This document shows positions 1 through 10,582 of a DNA stretch of 64,000 nucleotides, one piece after another. The position numbers and the translations under genes are program-made. The stretch covers positions 496,001 through 560,000 of the forward strand of contig JBCAML010000023.1 in assembly GCA_038503075.1 (NCBI GenBank), read 5' to 3'. The first letter of the stretch is position 1, and each line of letters begins with the position of its first letter. The DNA is from Gyromitra esculenta. Its lineage: Eukaryota > Ascomycota > Pezizomycetes > Pezizales > Discinaceae. The notes under the pieces were generated by a model. That model was not told the DNA's origin. It saw only the letters and a program-made list of their open reading frames with translations, and ran no database searches.

Positions 1-89
1 CACACACTCAGTAGTTTAACACAGATCATAGGGTGATTTAACTTAAACAATGTGTATGGGACCGCATGTACTATAAGGTAAAGTGCAAG
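1..89 (-). repeat. Truncated copy of the 3' end of the 40.8-41.5 kb gene family
   Basis: The first ~85 bases align base for base, with scattered substitutions and small gaps, to 40748-40836. That segment holds the last codons and 3' flank of the decayed minus-strand ORF at 40796-41518. Read on the minus strand, the C-terminal residues YMRSHTHC here correspond to YMSPHTRS there, and the Trp codon before them has become a TAG stop. The copy is cut by the window edge or diverges quickly beyond ~90. It shows that the 41 kb ORF is multicopy. Confidence 0.5.
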
Positions 90-390
90 TGAAGATTAAA
101 ATATTCTTTTATAATGAAAGGGTAATACCAATTGACCATAAGAGTTCGGCTGGCGATATTGAGGTTTTTATTTTTATTTTGTTAAATCTCTGTTTTGTTG
201 ATTTTTTTTTTTTTTAAAAAGATGCAGTGCGCTTGATGACTTAGAAGTTATAGCGTAAACAAAACCCAAAGCTGGCAGTAGTGAGGATCAATCAGGGTAT
301 ATATACACATGTGGTGGGTAGGGAGTACGGGACTATCTGCATATATACTCTTCTTTTGCTACTATTCTTACGCTTAGTCGTCCTGTGTGA

Positions 391-838
391 TTTCATTGGA
401 TGGTTGTTGTGTTGCAAGATTGGTCGTATAGGTGTTCAGTTGCCTTATTTATTATTTCGTTCGCTATGTTTTCCTTGGTTTCCATTATAATGAGTCATAC
501 GTGTGTCATCGAAGGGATGGATTGTGGGTATATAAGCGAAGGGTTTTCCCCTCTTTGTACTTTTCCTTCTCTTCTCTTTAAGCAACGTCTTCCATTGTAC
601 ACTCATTGTATCCTACAATACAATCCAGTATTCCTACAAATCCTTTGTCGCCTCAGTTATACATCATGTTTTATCACTCCACTACATCAACGTTGTCTCA
701 TTGTCGGAGCTATCATAACTCTCCTCCGCAGTAGAACCTGTGGACTCATAGCTTAAACTCCTGTTGCTAGTTTTCTTTCAAGAAGATCGCTCACCTTTGG
801 AGATACCAAAGGGCTTGACGAAACCTCGCTCCTCGAGA
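391..838 (+). mobile_element. Family R element, copy a (solo LTR-like, TATA box)
   Basis: A 448 bp unit beginning TTTCATTGG and ending CTCGAGA. It shares most of its length with units at 1065-1474, 25822-26216, 47472-47924 and 48056-48466. A TATA box (TATATAAG, 529-536) is followed by the conserved stretches GCGAAGGG and TTTAAGCAACGTCTTC, as in the other copies. The flanking pentamers are TGTGA (386-390) and CGCGA (839-843), differing by two C/T transitions, so a decayed 5 bp target duplication is likely. No coding capacity is evident. It is longer than copies b, c and e because it belongs, with copy d, to a second subfamily. Promoter-like content plus 5 bp duplications suggest a solo LTR, but the termini are not TG...CA. 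Confidence 0.7.
529..536 (+). promoter_or_regulatory. TATA box of R copy a
   Basis: TATATAAG lies ~140 bp from the 5' end of the element. It is conserved at the same relative place in copies c (25959-25966), d (47780-47787, minus) and e (48321-48328, minus). Copy b has a weakened TATTTAAG. Confidence 0.5.
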
Positions 839-1064
839 CGCGATTACTGTTATCTGAAATGCCCAATTTCAACAACCAGAGCCGAAATTTGATTTTTGAT
901 GAAGTTTATTATGTTGTAACGTGATACTCTTATGAGCTATTGCTATAGAGGCTATGAGATAATACCAGTGGGAATTAAAGATCGAGAACAGGATCTCACC
1001 ACCAGCTAAAATGTGAAGCAGAAAAAACCGACGCGTAACCCACGTCTCGTTCGGTTCCAGTTAG

Positions 1065-1474
1065 TCTCACGGTTGGGTCACTCGTTAAGTCCTTCAGTAT
1101 CCCTGAAGGTGAGCAGTGCTACTTACATGAGGTAAACAATACGTTCAAAGAGTGCAGTATTTTCTACAGGTTCTACGAGGGGTTTCTATCTCAAGGCAAG
1201 ATAGGTGCAGCGAAGTGAACAGCGACAGCGAGAGTTCTGAGGTAGAACCGTGATAGTATTCCACAATTACAGGAGAAGGTAAACGAGAATGTTGCTTAAG
1301 GAAAGAAGAAGAACAACAACAACAAGCACCCAAATCCCTTTCTTAAATACCCCGCATTCCATGCTCCGAAACCCATAACCGAAAATACACGAACAACAAA
1401 GACATTCTTTCCCAACAAAAACCATTGCAACAAACACATTATCCTTGAACCATCACTTATCCTAATCCGTGAAA
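1065..1474 (-). mobile_element. Family R element, copy b, perfect 5 bp target duplication
   Basis: On the minus strand the unit starts TTTCACGG (1474-1467) and ends CCGTGAGA (1072-1065), giving an imperfect 8 bp terminal inversion. It is flanked exactly by GTTAG at 1060-1064 and 1475-1479. It is 410 bp long. It points toward copy a (391-838) and is separated from it by 226 bp, so the two promoter-like elements are convergent. The sequence has diverged more than copies c-e, but the segments TTAAGCAAC, AACCTGTAGAA and AAGTAGCACTGCTCA mark it as the same family. Confidence 0.75.
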
Positions 1475-1479
1475 GTTAG

Positions 1480-1950
1480 CAACGGTGGCATTCAGAAGAA
1501 GACGATTCTGACGTGGAGGAACCCGTATTCAATTGACGGATCTTTACCAGACTGGAGGAGCAGCTGATAGGCCAGTTTATAATGTGAAAAGACTTAGATT
1601 TTGAAAAGGCACAAAGGCGAGCAACAGTTTGGTACGTAGTTGCAGGGGAATATTATGTTGTTAATGGTGAATCCCGAAGGCCGCTGGCAGGGGTTCAGAA
1701 AACAGGAAGAGGAACTGGTGGTATGGCAATGCTCACCTTTGGGGGAATTAACATCCTCACATTCAAGGACAATTATTCTGTCGATTGCAAGGTGGAATTG
1801 ATAATGGGATCAAGGGTGAAGATGCGGAAAAGTTCAGAAGCTAATAGTATGGGTGGGGGATTGTCATACTGCTTGTGCCTACGTGGCTTGTTTTTTTTTT
1901 AGCCACTTTGGACAGCGTGAGATGTAAGATTTCATTTCTCCATTCGTTTG
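1480..1950. other. Unassigned intergenic stretch
   Basis: No open frame of note and no repeat matched elsewhere in the window. It separates R copy b from the 3' tail of the X copy on the minus strand. Confidence 0.3.
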
Positions 1951-3015
1951 TAGTAGTGGTAGTAGACTTCATTTACGCATCCAACCCTTGTATTATGGTG
2001 ACCGAACATAACAAATACAAGAGCAAAAGCAAAACAACAACCCAACACTTCAACACAATTCAATCACTATCACTATATTCTCCATACTCATCTGACTCTG
2101 ACCCCTCAAGTGCTGCCTCTTTCTCTTGCTCTTTCTCCCCCCATTCTTTATCAGTCTGGCTTCTCAAAATCAACTCCCCCCTACTCAACATCAATCTCTC
2201 CGCAATCCACTTCTCCCCTCACAAACATTTCCCCCTTCCTGTCTTATAGCCGCACAACATGTTTTCCTGACACTTTCCCTTCTTTGCACACTCAAGCTGT
2301 AGGTCTGTATATCCATACTGTCCATTCTCTCTGGGATGCCTATCAGCCACACTTTCTCTTCTCACCATCTGCCTTTAAATTGTCCTGAATTCATATCCAT
2401 TCCACCGGTTTTATGTGACTTTCCCCTTTTACTGATCATACTTCTCATGTTGCTCTTGGGTCCTGCATTTCTCCACTCTGCTCATTCTTCCAGCTCACTC
2501 GTCATTCTTATATCGAGAACCTCAGGGGCGATATTCTGAGATTTAGCAGATGCAGTGGTGTATACCTGCACTGTAGAGGGGGTTGCGTTTGGCGGTTCTG
2601 ACTAAGATTTTTTGTCTTGTTTTGTACGTCTTGCTGGAGGACAAGTGGGTGGACCAGGAATATTCGGCGGGGGGATTAGACTCGCTGTTCTCAGCCGTCT
2701 TATTTTTTCCTCTTCTTTATCATCTACTCCCATCCCACCTCCTCTCTCCTCTTTTCATACTATTGTTTTTACCCTCTCTGGTATCATCAGTGGTGGCTGC
2801 CTCTTCACTTACTCCATCAACTCTCAAACTTCTCTTTTCATTCCATTAAACCTCTTTGTCATCGTACCCACTTCCCCTCTTAGTCTCCTAACTTCCTGCG
2901 ACATTGCATCAATGTTGCGGTGATATTCATTTTCTAAGGCTATGAGCTTTAAGGCGGGCATGGTAGGCTTTCCTCTTCCATATACTGATTTGCTGTTGAT
3001 AGTTCTTCTGTTCAT
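1951..3015 (-). pseudogene. Family X gag-like retroelement ORF, copy 1 (decayed)
   Basis: On the minus strand an ATG at 3015 opens a 63-residue basic, coiled-coil stretch containing NIDAMSQEVRRLRGEVGTMT. This is homologous to 47351-47480 in copy 2. The frame then breaks, but downstream blocks match copy 2 in order: a TVQV..TT..S..SQNIAPE segment, an EWRNAGPKS segment, a Cys cluster (C-x4-C-x5-C), and a Ser/Asp/Glu-rich tail. The copy ends with the same 3' terminus as copy 2: CAAGGGTTGGATG, then GTAAATGAA, then a TCTACTAC-type tail at about 1970-1951. No reverse transcriptase lies between the ORF and the tail. The 5' limit is uncertain; a partial match to the 3' flank (AAACGAACGGA, near 3160-3173) could be an eroded target duplication. 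Product unidentified; a nucleic-acid-binding gag-type role is inference. Confidence 0.55.
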
Positions 3016-3396
3016 GGTGATGAAGTCGGATGAAAGCGAGGTAGATGGCTCCTGATTGGTAGAAACCTTGTATCACGAAAGACTCAACGGATGAGAAAAA
3101 AGTGTGGCGACCTGTGGTTGGTCGGTCCGTCCTTCAGCGTAGTTGTCAAGGTACGAGTTTTCCGTTCGTTTTCTTCTGGTACCTTGTACCTGCGTGTGAG
3201 GTTTTCGTGGGTTATGGTGTGGTCTTGGTGGTCTTCTTGAGCTAGCTGTAGTTGTTTTGTGCGAACTGAGTCTTTGCGGATCACAATCAAAGATTGCTGT
3301 GGAAAGGATCGATGAAATATATAGGAACATTGTACCACGGTTCTGGATAAACTGAGATGTTGCCTTAATTATGAAATCTGCTCTTTCAATGATGAC

Positions 3397-3585
3397 TCAT
3401 TCCATAGGTTCCGACTGTAGTTCGTGTACCAGTTGAAGCCGCGCGTTGGTGATGGTTCTCTCGAAGGTTTTCATGATTATAAGCTCGTTTAAGCTAATGG
3501 AATCTGCCGCAGGCGCCAATTGAGCCTCTTCTAGAGATGATTTCATTGAATAGATACTAGAAAGGAAGCCGCGTGGGAAACCCAC
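3397..3585 (-). pseudogene. Short coding-like remnant, unidentified
   Basis: A 62-residue open frame in the 3.0-4.0 kb stretch between X copy 1 and the decayed gene at 4065-5532. I do not recognise it. Frames around it are interrupted every few tens of codons. It may be the eroded 3' part of the neighbouring decayed gene. Confidence 0.2.
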
Positions 3586-4064
3586 GTCTGTTTGGCCGTT
3601 AGTTAGTTCATATCAAAGAGCTTCTCTTGCTTTGAATTCAGCTATGCCGAATTCCCTCCCACACATGATAACTAGGATTTCCTAGGTGTGAACGGGGTAG
3701 GGGCTAGGCTCATTTGTGTTTTATCTCCAATACTATATTCGCCGGAGACGTCTAGAAAACTTAGAGATGTCTATCTGCCTAAAATGGGAGAGAAGTGACT
3801 TGTGGCTAAGAGTGTTTCTAACGTCTTCAAGGGGTTTGATAAAGACTTCGTTTCTGGGGACCACAGTGCGCGAGCAATAGGATGTTCCTCAGTGGATGTC
3901 TTTTAGAGGCGTTTCGTAAGGCTTTCTCTTTACTTCATGCAGGCTTTATACTCCTTAGATGGTACGCGGACAGGTGACACCTCCGTCGGCCAAACCAATG
4001 ACGTATCTTTTTAGAGTTACATGTAGTAGCCATTTGTAGTCGTCAAACCTAACCCACCACGTAT

Positions 4065-5532
4065 TCAAGAAGCTCTAGATAATTGAAGGTTAGCAAAAAC
4101 TCCTAGGAGTGTGATATCATCCTCCTGAGAACAATATTTAAAGCGTGCAAGTTTTCTAGGGGCGGGTTGGACAATATTGACACGTCTTTGGCGGAACAGG
4201 GCACCAACATCTCCATCGGGCCTTTGAACAACCCACCCAACCGATTCTGTTAGTGTAGGGCAGATCTTCTGAAGACCATAGATGTGACGGTAAACATCTC
4301 GTGATCGTCGAGATGCGTGGGCCTTTCCTAGTGGGCAGAGGTTATGCCAATAGCACTTATCCAGTTGACGTCCTTCACCAAGCCCAATGATTTCCTCGCG
4401 TGGCAAGAGATAGGTGTCGTTCAGAATGAGGGTGTCCAATCGTCTCATAACGGCGGCTGATCATTTTTCCCCATTCCGTATCGTGATGAAATCCCGCATA
4501 CCAAAGGGGTTTGGTCTCCCGATTTCTACTAGGCGTGTCGCGCATTTGGTATTGCTGACCTGCTTGTCAGCCGTTTGCCTGATTTGAGATCAGATACTGT
4601 GAACAGGTCTTGAACTTCCTTTTGACGTTACAGTCAACAGGTATATGCATCCATTCAGACTCGAGTTCGCGTACGTTACATATGTCGTCGTTGCGGATTT
4701 ACTTGTTGTGCGCACATAGCTTCTCAAGAACGTTTATCTGCTTGTAATCCAATTCTGGATTTGGTACTACGCGCTCGTAGGTGATTTTCCTAAAGTTTAG
4801 GAACCCAATTTTTGGTAGCGCGAGGTAATTATAGGTTGGAATAGTCTTCATCAGGCTAAGAGGGCGACTCAAAGTCTTGTTCCCAAAGGGTGCTTCGAAT
4901 TTCAGGCGCGACTGCTAGGTTTATGCGTGGCCTTGCTTATTCTATCGATGTCTCTAGCCTTGTTGATGGTAATTGAGGTATGGATAGAAAATTTGAGAGG
5001 CGTCGTCGGTGCTCCCACTCAAATCAAGGGAGCTTAGATGGTGAGAGGAAATCTTGAGAGCGGCGACACCTGCTAGTTTTGATGCTAGTTTGCCTATATC
5101 AAACTTACTTGAGATTCTACATTTGAAGTTGCGATATTTTGTTAATACGAGTCATGTTCGGCGGTTCGGGTGTGAGATCGGAGGGGTGTCGATATTGCAA
5201 CTGCTGACAGTTGAGAGGGTGTGCCTCTGAAAGTTGTCACAGGTGTGCTATTGAAGTGATATGGACGCGCATCCTGTTGGTCCGATATTAATATGGAAGT
5301 TGGGATTGCGTCGCCCAAAGATGCTTTACATGTTGGGTTTATCGCTGAAGAGGTACTCCTCACTGGCAGTTGGGAGAAAGGTCCTACTTATTCCGATAGG
5401 AAGAAGTATCCTCCAGTCGGCGGAATTGTCGACTTTGTCGCGTTGTGGACGATTATTTAGAAAATGTCTATTGATTGTTTGGATCGGGGTTTTGTCGTTG
5501 TCGAACAGATATCCATAGTATGGAGTCCTCAT
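4065..5532 (-). pseudogene. Decayed gene, unidentified
   Basis: From 5532 down to ~4400 one minus-strand frame reads protein-like sequence over ~375 codons with about nine stops, fewer than the ~18 expected by chance. Coding then continues in a second frame as a clean 127-codon stretch to 4065 (WHNLCPLGKAHASRRSRDVY is part of it), implying one frameshift near 4400. Stops are mostly TAA and TAG, with two TGA. Recognisable blocks include a region rich in Lys, Pro and Tyr and a C-terminal Arg-rich, Cys-containing part. I recognise no domain. It could be an old transposon-borne gene. Start is unknown because the frame is not bounded by a clear ATG. Confidence 0.35.
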
Positions 5533-8059
5533 CGTTACCAGGCGTCTGCGCCTATTAGGATAGTATATCTGGTTTTTTCAAGACGGGGGTATTGACAATT
5601 CCGTCTGTTGGAAGTTTGTTCCTTTTGCCAGTTCGGTACTTGTCGTTACTGCTCTGTTTGGATACAATCTCGAATGCTCCGATTGCACTCGCGCGTCGAG
5701 GGTCCTGCTACAAGCTAATCTTAGCTTTAGGAAACCGTGCTATCAAGAAGGATTCATCGACCATTGCCTGCGTCTATGTAAACTTCCCAGCGTCCATGAC
5801 CATTAGGGTGAGAATTGACATTCATACATACATGTATGTTCCGTCCTATATACCAAGATTTGGTATTTGCAAAGCGCACAACATCCATCCAACGAAACAT
5901 CCTTCATTCCCGAAAACATCCTGCCAGTAAAGCATCTATAATCTACGGAACATTCACGATCAACAAAACATATCGCTCTCAAAATATTCTTTCACTTCCC
6001 TACCCCTGACGGGTGCCCGTGTAGCCCTGAGCTTTGACCTTTCCTCAGGCGCATCAAAATCAGTATCACCCCTTTTCCCGCACTTTCTTCTGGACACTTG
6101 GAAATTCAGGTTGTCTTCTCTGTTTGCGATGCTACGAACCTTTAATTGATTATCTCGTAATAGCTTTTTCCATTTCTTTTGATAACCCCCGCCAACCTAC
6201 AGAACTGGAATCATTGCCCTATGGATGACAGCCCACACCGGATGTACAGCTTCTGAGTCAGTATTTAAAAAAATAATGGAGACAATCAGTGGAAACTTTT
6301 CACTTTTGGACCACTTGCGAGCGGAAGATACATGTGTACAATGGAACGATATGTATGAATCTAAAACTAGCCAGAACAATTTAACCAACACTGGCACACA
6401 TGATATTCCTTTAGGTCAACAAAAACTTTATCCACCTAGCCTACTACTTGAGTGAGATTGTAAGCTCCTCGTTCATTATGACTAAGAATCATCCCAGACC
6501 TTCCAGCCATCGCTCTCAACCATGTAAAATCAAAATCAAAATCAGAAGAGGAGAAAGAAACAATAAACAGAAAAAATCCACAGACCAAAAACAAAAAAAT
6601 ATCAAAGAAAATAAAAAGACGATGTGTGCTTCTCAGAAATCCTCATTATCTGGTTTTATTAGCAAAACATGAAATACTCAACTTGCTTTGTTTTTACAAC
6701 GTTTAACCCCACAAGTTTACATTTCACATTAACTGTGTTAATTGCCAAAGGTACAACATGGTCCACCGTTCAAGCTCACGCGGAGAATAATGATGGTGCA
6801 TCTTTCTCTTGTTACACCTGCCACAAGGCATTATTAGTGATTTCCTGTGCTTCTACTAGAAGTAATTTGATTCTTCACTTCTTGATGCACTAGAAGATTA
6901 TACAAGTACACGTGGAAAATATTAGGTAGTCACATTTGACTGTTCGTTCAAAGCGGTATGGTATATTCTATCGTATTTTACTTCTCAATACCTTGGTCTG
7001 GGAACTGGAAAGCACTACAAAACGATAAAAAACTAATACTATACTGCTGCTAAAGCATTTCATAACAGCAACAATCAATCGAGGAAATTTTTTGAACGAC
7101 ATATTAACACTAACCTCTTGGAAATATGTATTAGTTTTAAGGATATCTAGGTTTCCATAGGAAGCAATTAATTTGTAGGATCATATGCCACAGTTGTTGT
7201 TTCCAAATGTGTTCAAGGAGAAATTCTTAGAGATCTAGGAGAGACCAAAGGAGGTATTACTGTCAGAATTCGCTGGCGTGAATTTAATGGTGGCAAGCTT
7301 GTATTTTATGAGTGTTTTGGTGTCTTCCTGTTTCTTGTTGGCGCTATCATTCTTTTTGGGTAAATTGTTCTTTCCCATTACAATCTTCCTATCACAGGCG
7401 ATCGTTTCGCAATGGTTTTTATCACAGACAAACGTTGTGGGTGGACGGGAGAGTAGTCCTACCAGTAACCATTAGGTCTGACATCTTGTTTCCCTTCGTC
7501 GTAGGTGGTAGCGTCGAAGCGGGCTTCCACTGCCCATGTTGTCCCTATGGATATACCGTTAAACAGGGTGGTGAAGCGATATCTAAAGAAGTCCAAAAGT
7601 GGGGGGGGAGCTTTTGATACATACGCCAAAGAGTAGAGCTAATAAATGTACGTATTCTATACATACGTTGTGCGCGGATTGGTGTACGAAAGCGTGCGCT
7701 CGCTAAGAGCTTATAATGAAAATATCCGCTTCTACAGAACCCCGAACCAATTCCAAGTGGCCTATCACATGACATCGTCTTCCTTCGCCGCCCACAACCT
7801 CACGCCTCACCACAGCCCCCCAACTGGCTATCCTAACACCCTACAAGCCTTCCCCCAAAAGAGAAGCAGATAAAAGCAAGCGAACCTCCTGATCTAAGAA
7901 AAATATAAATCCCCACGACAAATAACGTAACCCCCTAACCCCCGAGCGAAGAGACGACGAAACAAACAAAAAAAAAAGCTATCGATGGAGCACGCCCTGT
8001 ACCCACTCCGTCTACTGCCCATTCTGCTACCTTCTGCTGCTTTCTCTTACCCTCGCTCT
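5533..8059. other. Intergenic; no supported gene
   Basis: Contains only short shadow frames, AT-rich patches around 6600-7200, and a small palindromic ACATACATGTATGT-like element near 5823-5838 that recurs at 40585-40600. No repeat family boundary could be drawn. Confidence 0.3.
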
Positions 8060-8740
8060 CTTCCTCGCCACCGGTAGACCCCGTTTGATTGGACGGTTTT
8101 CCTGCCTCCAAAGCTAATTCCTGCAACCGGGGCTCCAGAGGAAATTAATGTTGGCAGCAAGCGCATGTGTCTCTCTCTTTGAACAAAAACCAAGGTATTC
8201 ACAATGGTGCTGTGTCTCTCGTTGGACAAAGTTGCTGACGGCGGATATCGTCCTCGTCCATCCTAGGAGAAAACAGCATAACGGACTCAAATACCACTCC
8301 CCCAGCGCCCTGGAAGAAGCACCGTATAGACGGGGCATATAGACCAATGAATGGGTGCTATATAGATAGCCCAAAACCCGACATGTAGATCACCCGATAG
8401 ATCATTCAATAGATCGTCTAATAGGGACCATATAGACCACCTGAAGCCTGCCATATAAACCGAATAGGCCCCGAATAGAGTTAATATAGACCACCTAAAA
8501 GCTTCACTATAAGATGCCTAAAGCCGTTTGTATATGGCGTAGGCAGGCAGGCAGGCAGGGAGGCGACCAGTGGATGCGTCGATGTCTCGTTCGCGATTGG
8601 ACTGATAGTTAGACGGAGCCGAGCGATCTCTCTCTGAACAAAAAAGCCGGTATTTGTATGATGTGGAGTCTCGTGGTGGAAAAGTTGCTGTGTGCTTACA
8701 TTGGCGGAGACTCCTTTTGGACCAAGCAGAATACTCAAGC
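8060..8740. repeat. Diverged direct repeat pair with degenerate tandem array between
   Basis: The segment around 8155-8255 (TGTCTCTCTCTTTGAACAAA, then GTTGCTGACGGCGGA) recurs in the same orientation at 8627-8725 (ATCTCTCTCTGAACAAA, then GTTGCTGTG...GGCGGA). Between them, 8330-8520 consists of degenerate ~30-45 bp units each containing ATATAGACC or ATAGATC, like the TATAGACC-rich units at 63720-63900. This could be a small LTR-like pair or part of a larger tandem family; termini and target duplications were not found. Confidence 0.4.
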
Positions 8741-9601
8741 GGCCGGAATCTTTTCAGGTCAGGCGAAAAGTTAATGTGTCAAATCGGGTCATATGACCCG
8801 AAAGATCCCGACCACTTTGAGTAATAGGCCTTCGGTAGTGAAGACTCCGCATGAGAACTCGGTAGGGTAGCGGGTTGCTTAACTTGGGGTCAAGATGACA
8901 ACTAGCCCTAACCCTAGTGTGGCCAGCAGATCAAAAGACATATAGGTCATACGTCAGGCATTAACGCTGACAAAAGGTTCACAATTCAAGGCATTCAAGC
9001 GTGGACAAAGGCTACCCTCCAGATTCCTGAATAGGCGCCATGTATAGGCTCCCGAGGAGCGATCCTTCAAGCATAAAAACCCTGTCATATACATTTACTA
9101 CTAGCGCCTGTCAATGGGGTATCCTTCCTGGGCGTATACTAGAAGGAAAAAGAAGAAGGAAGCAATTTTTGCATCTCCCTCCCCTCCATATAGTGAAGAA
9201 GCCATTGCGCTCCAGGGTCCTCCTACTTAAGCTCTTGCCCTACCACTGGCGAACACTGCAGTGCCCCAGCCATAAACTAGTTTCCTTTTACCTACCTCCC
9301 CTCCTTATTGCCCTCTCAACGCGCCCAACAAAAAGAAAACGCAAATAGAATCGGAGAGCCACATATGAAAGCAACGAAACCGTATCCCAAGAATACACAG
9401 AAAAGCAGAGTATCCATACTAGAGATATGACTAGGAAAGCAACGAGTCCATATGAAAGAAACGAGAAGGAAATCAATGAATAGCAAAAGCGCGCATATAC
9501 CAGTACCAACCATAGAACTCCGCAGATTCCTCCCTATACCTGCATGTAAAAGCCCTAGTCCGTCTTAGGCTTCACACGCTTACCGCCTATTACCGACCCA
9601 C
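8741..9601. other. Probable 3' flank or LTR side of the Gypsy relic
   Basis: Lies immediately downstream, on the minus strand, of the Gypsy integrase C-terminus. It contains purine-rich minus-strand runs (for example AAGGAGGGGAGGTAGG near 9290-9305) that could be a polypurine tract, but no LTR pair could be delimited by eye. Confidence 0.2.
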
Positions 9602-9970
9602 TATTTTGCGACACTCCCCCTCTATATTCTCCCCTTCCGGAACCTTCTCTTCTTCCAGACCCTTTTTCTCCAGGATCTCCTCCTTCTCCGACTCCACTTC
9701 CATGCCTAGGGTCGGATCGCTTGAGAGGTGGAAAAAGCGTTTGACACGATCTGTAGGAACAGTATCCCCTAGACGATTCCCACCTAACTCCTTCTGGATA
9801 ACCGTCCCAAGAGCAGAGATATTCCTAGCCCTGGAAGGCCCCCTACATTGATACGCCGTTTGTTGGATCTCATGACATAGAGTAGAGCCAGGTCGCCCAC
9901 TCGCAGGGCTTGGGAAGCCGGTATTTCCCTTTTGCTGGCGTCGAAGTACCGCTTATTTTCTGGCCTGCAA
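9602..9970 (-). pseudogene. Gypsy-type pol relic: integrase C-terminal region
   Basis: Minus-strand translation from 9965 gives ENKRYFDASKREI followed by ALRVGDLALLYV, the pattern that follows the integrase core in Ty3/gypsy elements (a Tyr-Phe-Asp block, then a GD[L/V] beta-strand). After one frame slip near 9835 it continues as GTVIQKELGG ... TDRVKRFFHL, matching the usual end of gypsy pol, and then a Glu/Lys-rich tail to a stop at ~9602. The catalytic DDE core, RNase H and reverse transcriptase are absent upstream; the copy stops at about 9970. It would have acted in cDNA integration; this fragment cannot. Assignment to gypsy rests on motif recognition only. Confidence 0.6.
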
Positions 9971-9975
9971 TCAAG

Positions 9976-10582
9976 CACAAATATTTACAACGATCATCGC
10001 AACTGTAAGTTTAGTTTTATAATACTGTTAATACTCTAAGGCCACTTGCCCAAGCAGTTAACAAGTTTAATTCATGCTCAAATCCATCGATGACACGGAT
10101 CCACTGACAGGGGAGTCCACCATTGATGCAGCTTTCCGAAATCAGTCGAACAGTTGTGGATATTAAGCAATATCATACAGATGGGCCTGCTAGCACGTGC
10201 AATGTCAAATAGGATAGTGTTTATAAAAGAAGCGCAAGAAACCACGGTAATCACATTGCATTGGCTAACCAATATGCAAAATAATAATCCTATCTTTTAT
10301 TGTCCCCAATCCGGGAAGAAAGTACTGCAACGTTAGTATAGGATAACGTATACCAACTGGAAAGTATAATTAGTTGAACAATTAATAGTTTTCTGCTATT
10401 GAAGCTTGATCAACGCAACAAAGAGAGACAGCACTGATGTTATAGGCATGCAACAAGAGCAATAACAAGTTTTTCAGCGGCTCCGTTTAATTAAAATCAA
10501 GCTGTACCAGTGGGTTTCTATTTAGTTGGTTACAATTCATTTGGCAGAGTCACCGGTTGAATTATTGTAACAATATAAAGAG
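9976..10582. other. Intergenic; no supported gene
   Basis: AT-rich, short frames only, between the truncated Gypsy pol and F2 copy A. No integrase core motif was seen on the minus strand where it would be expected. Confidence 0.3.
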
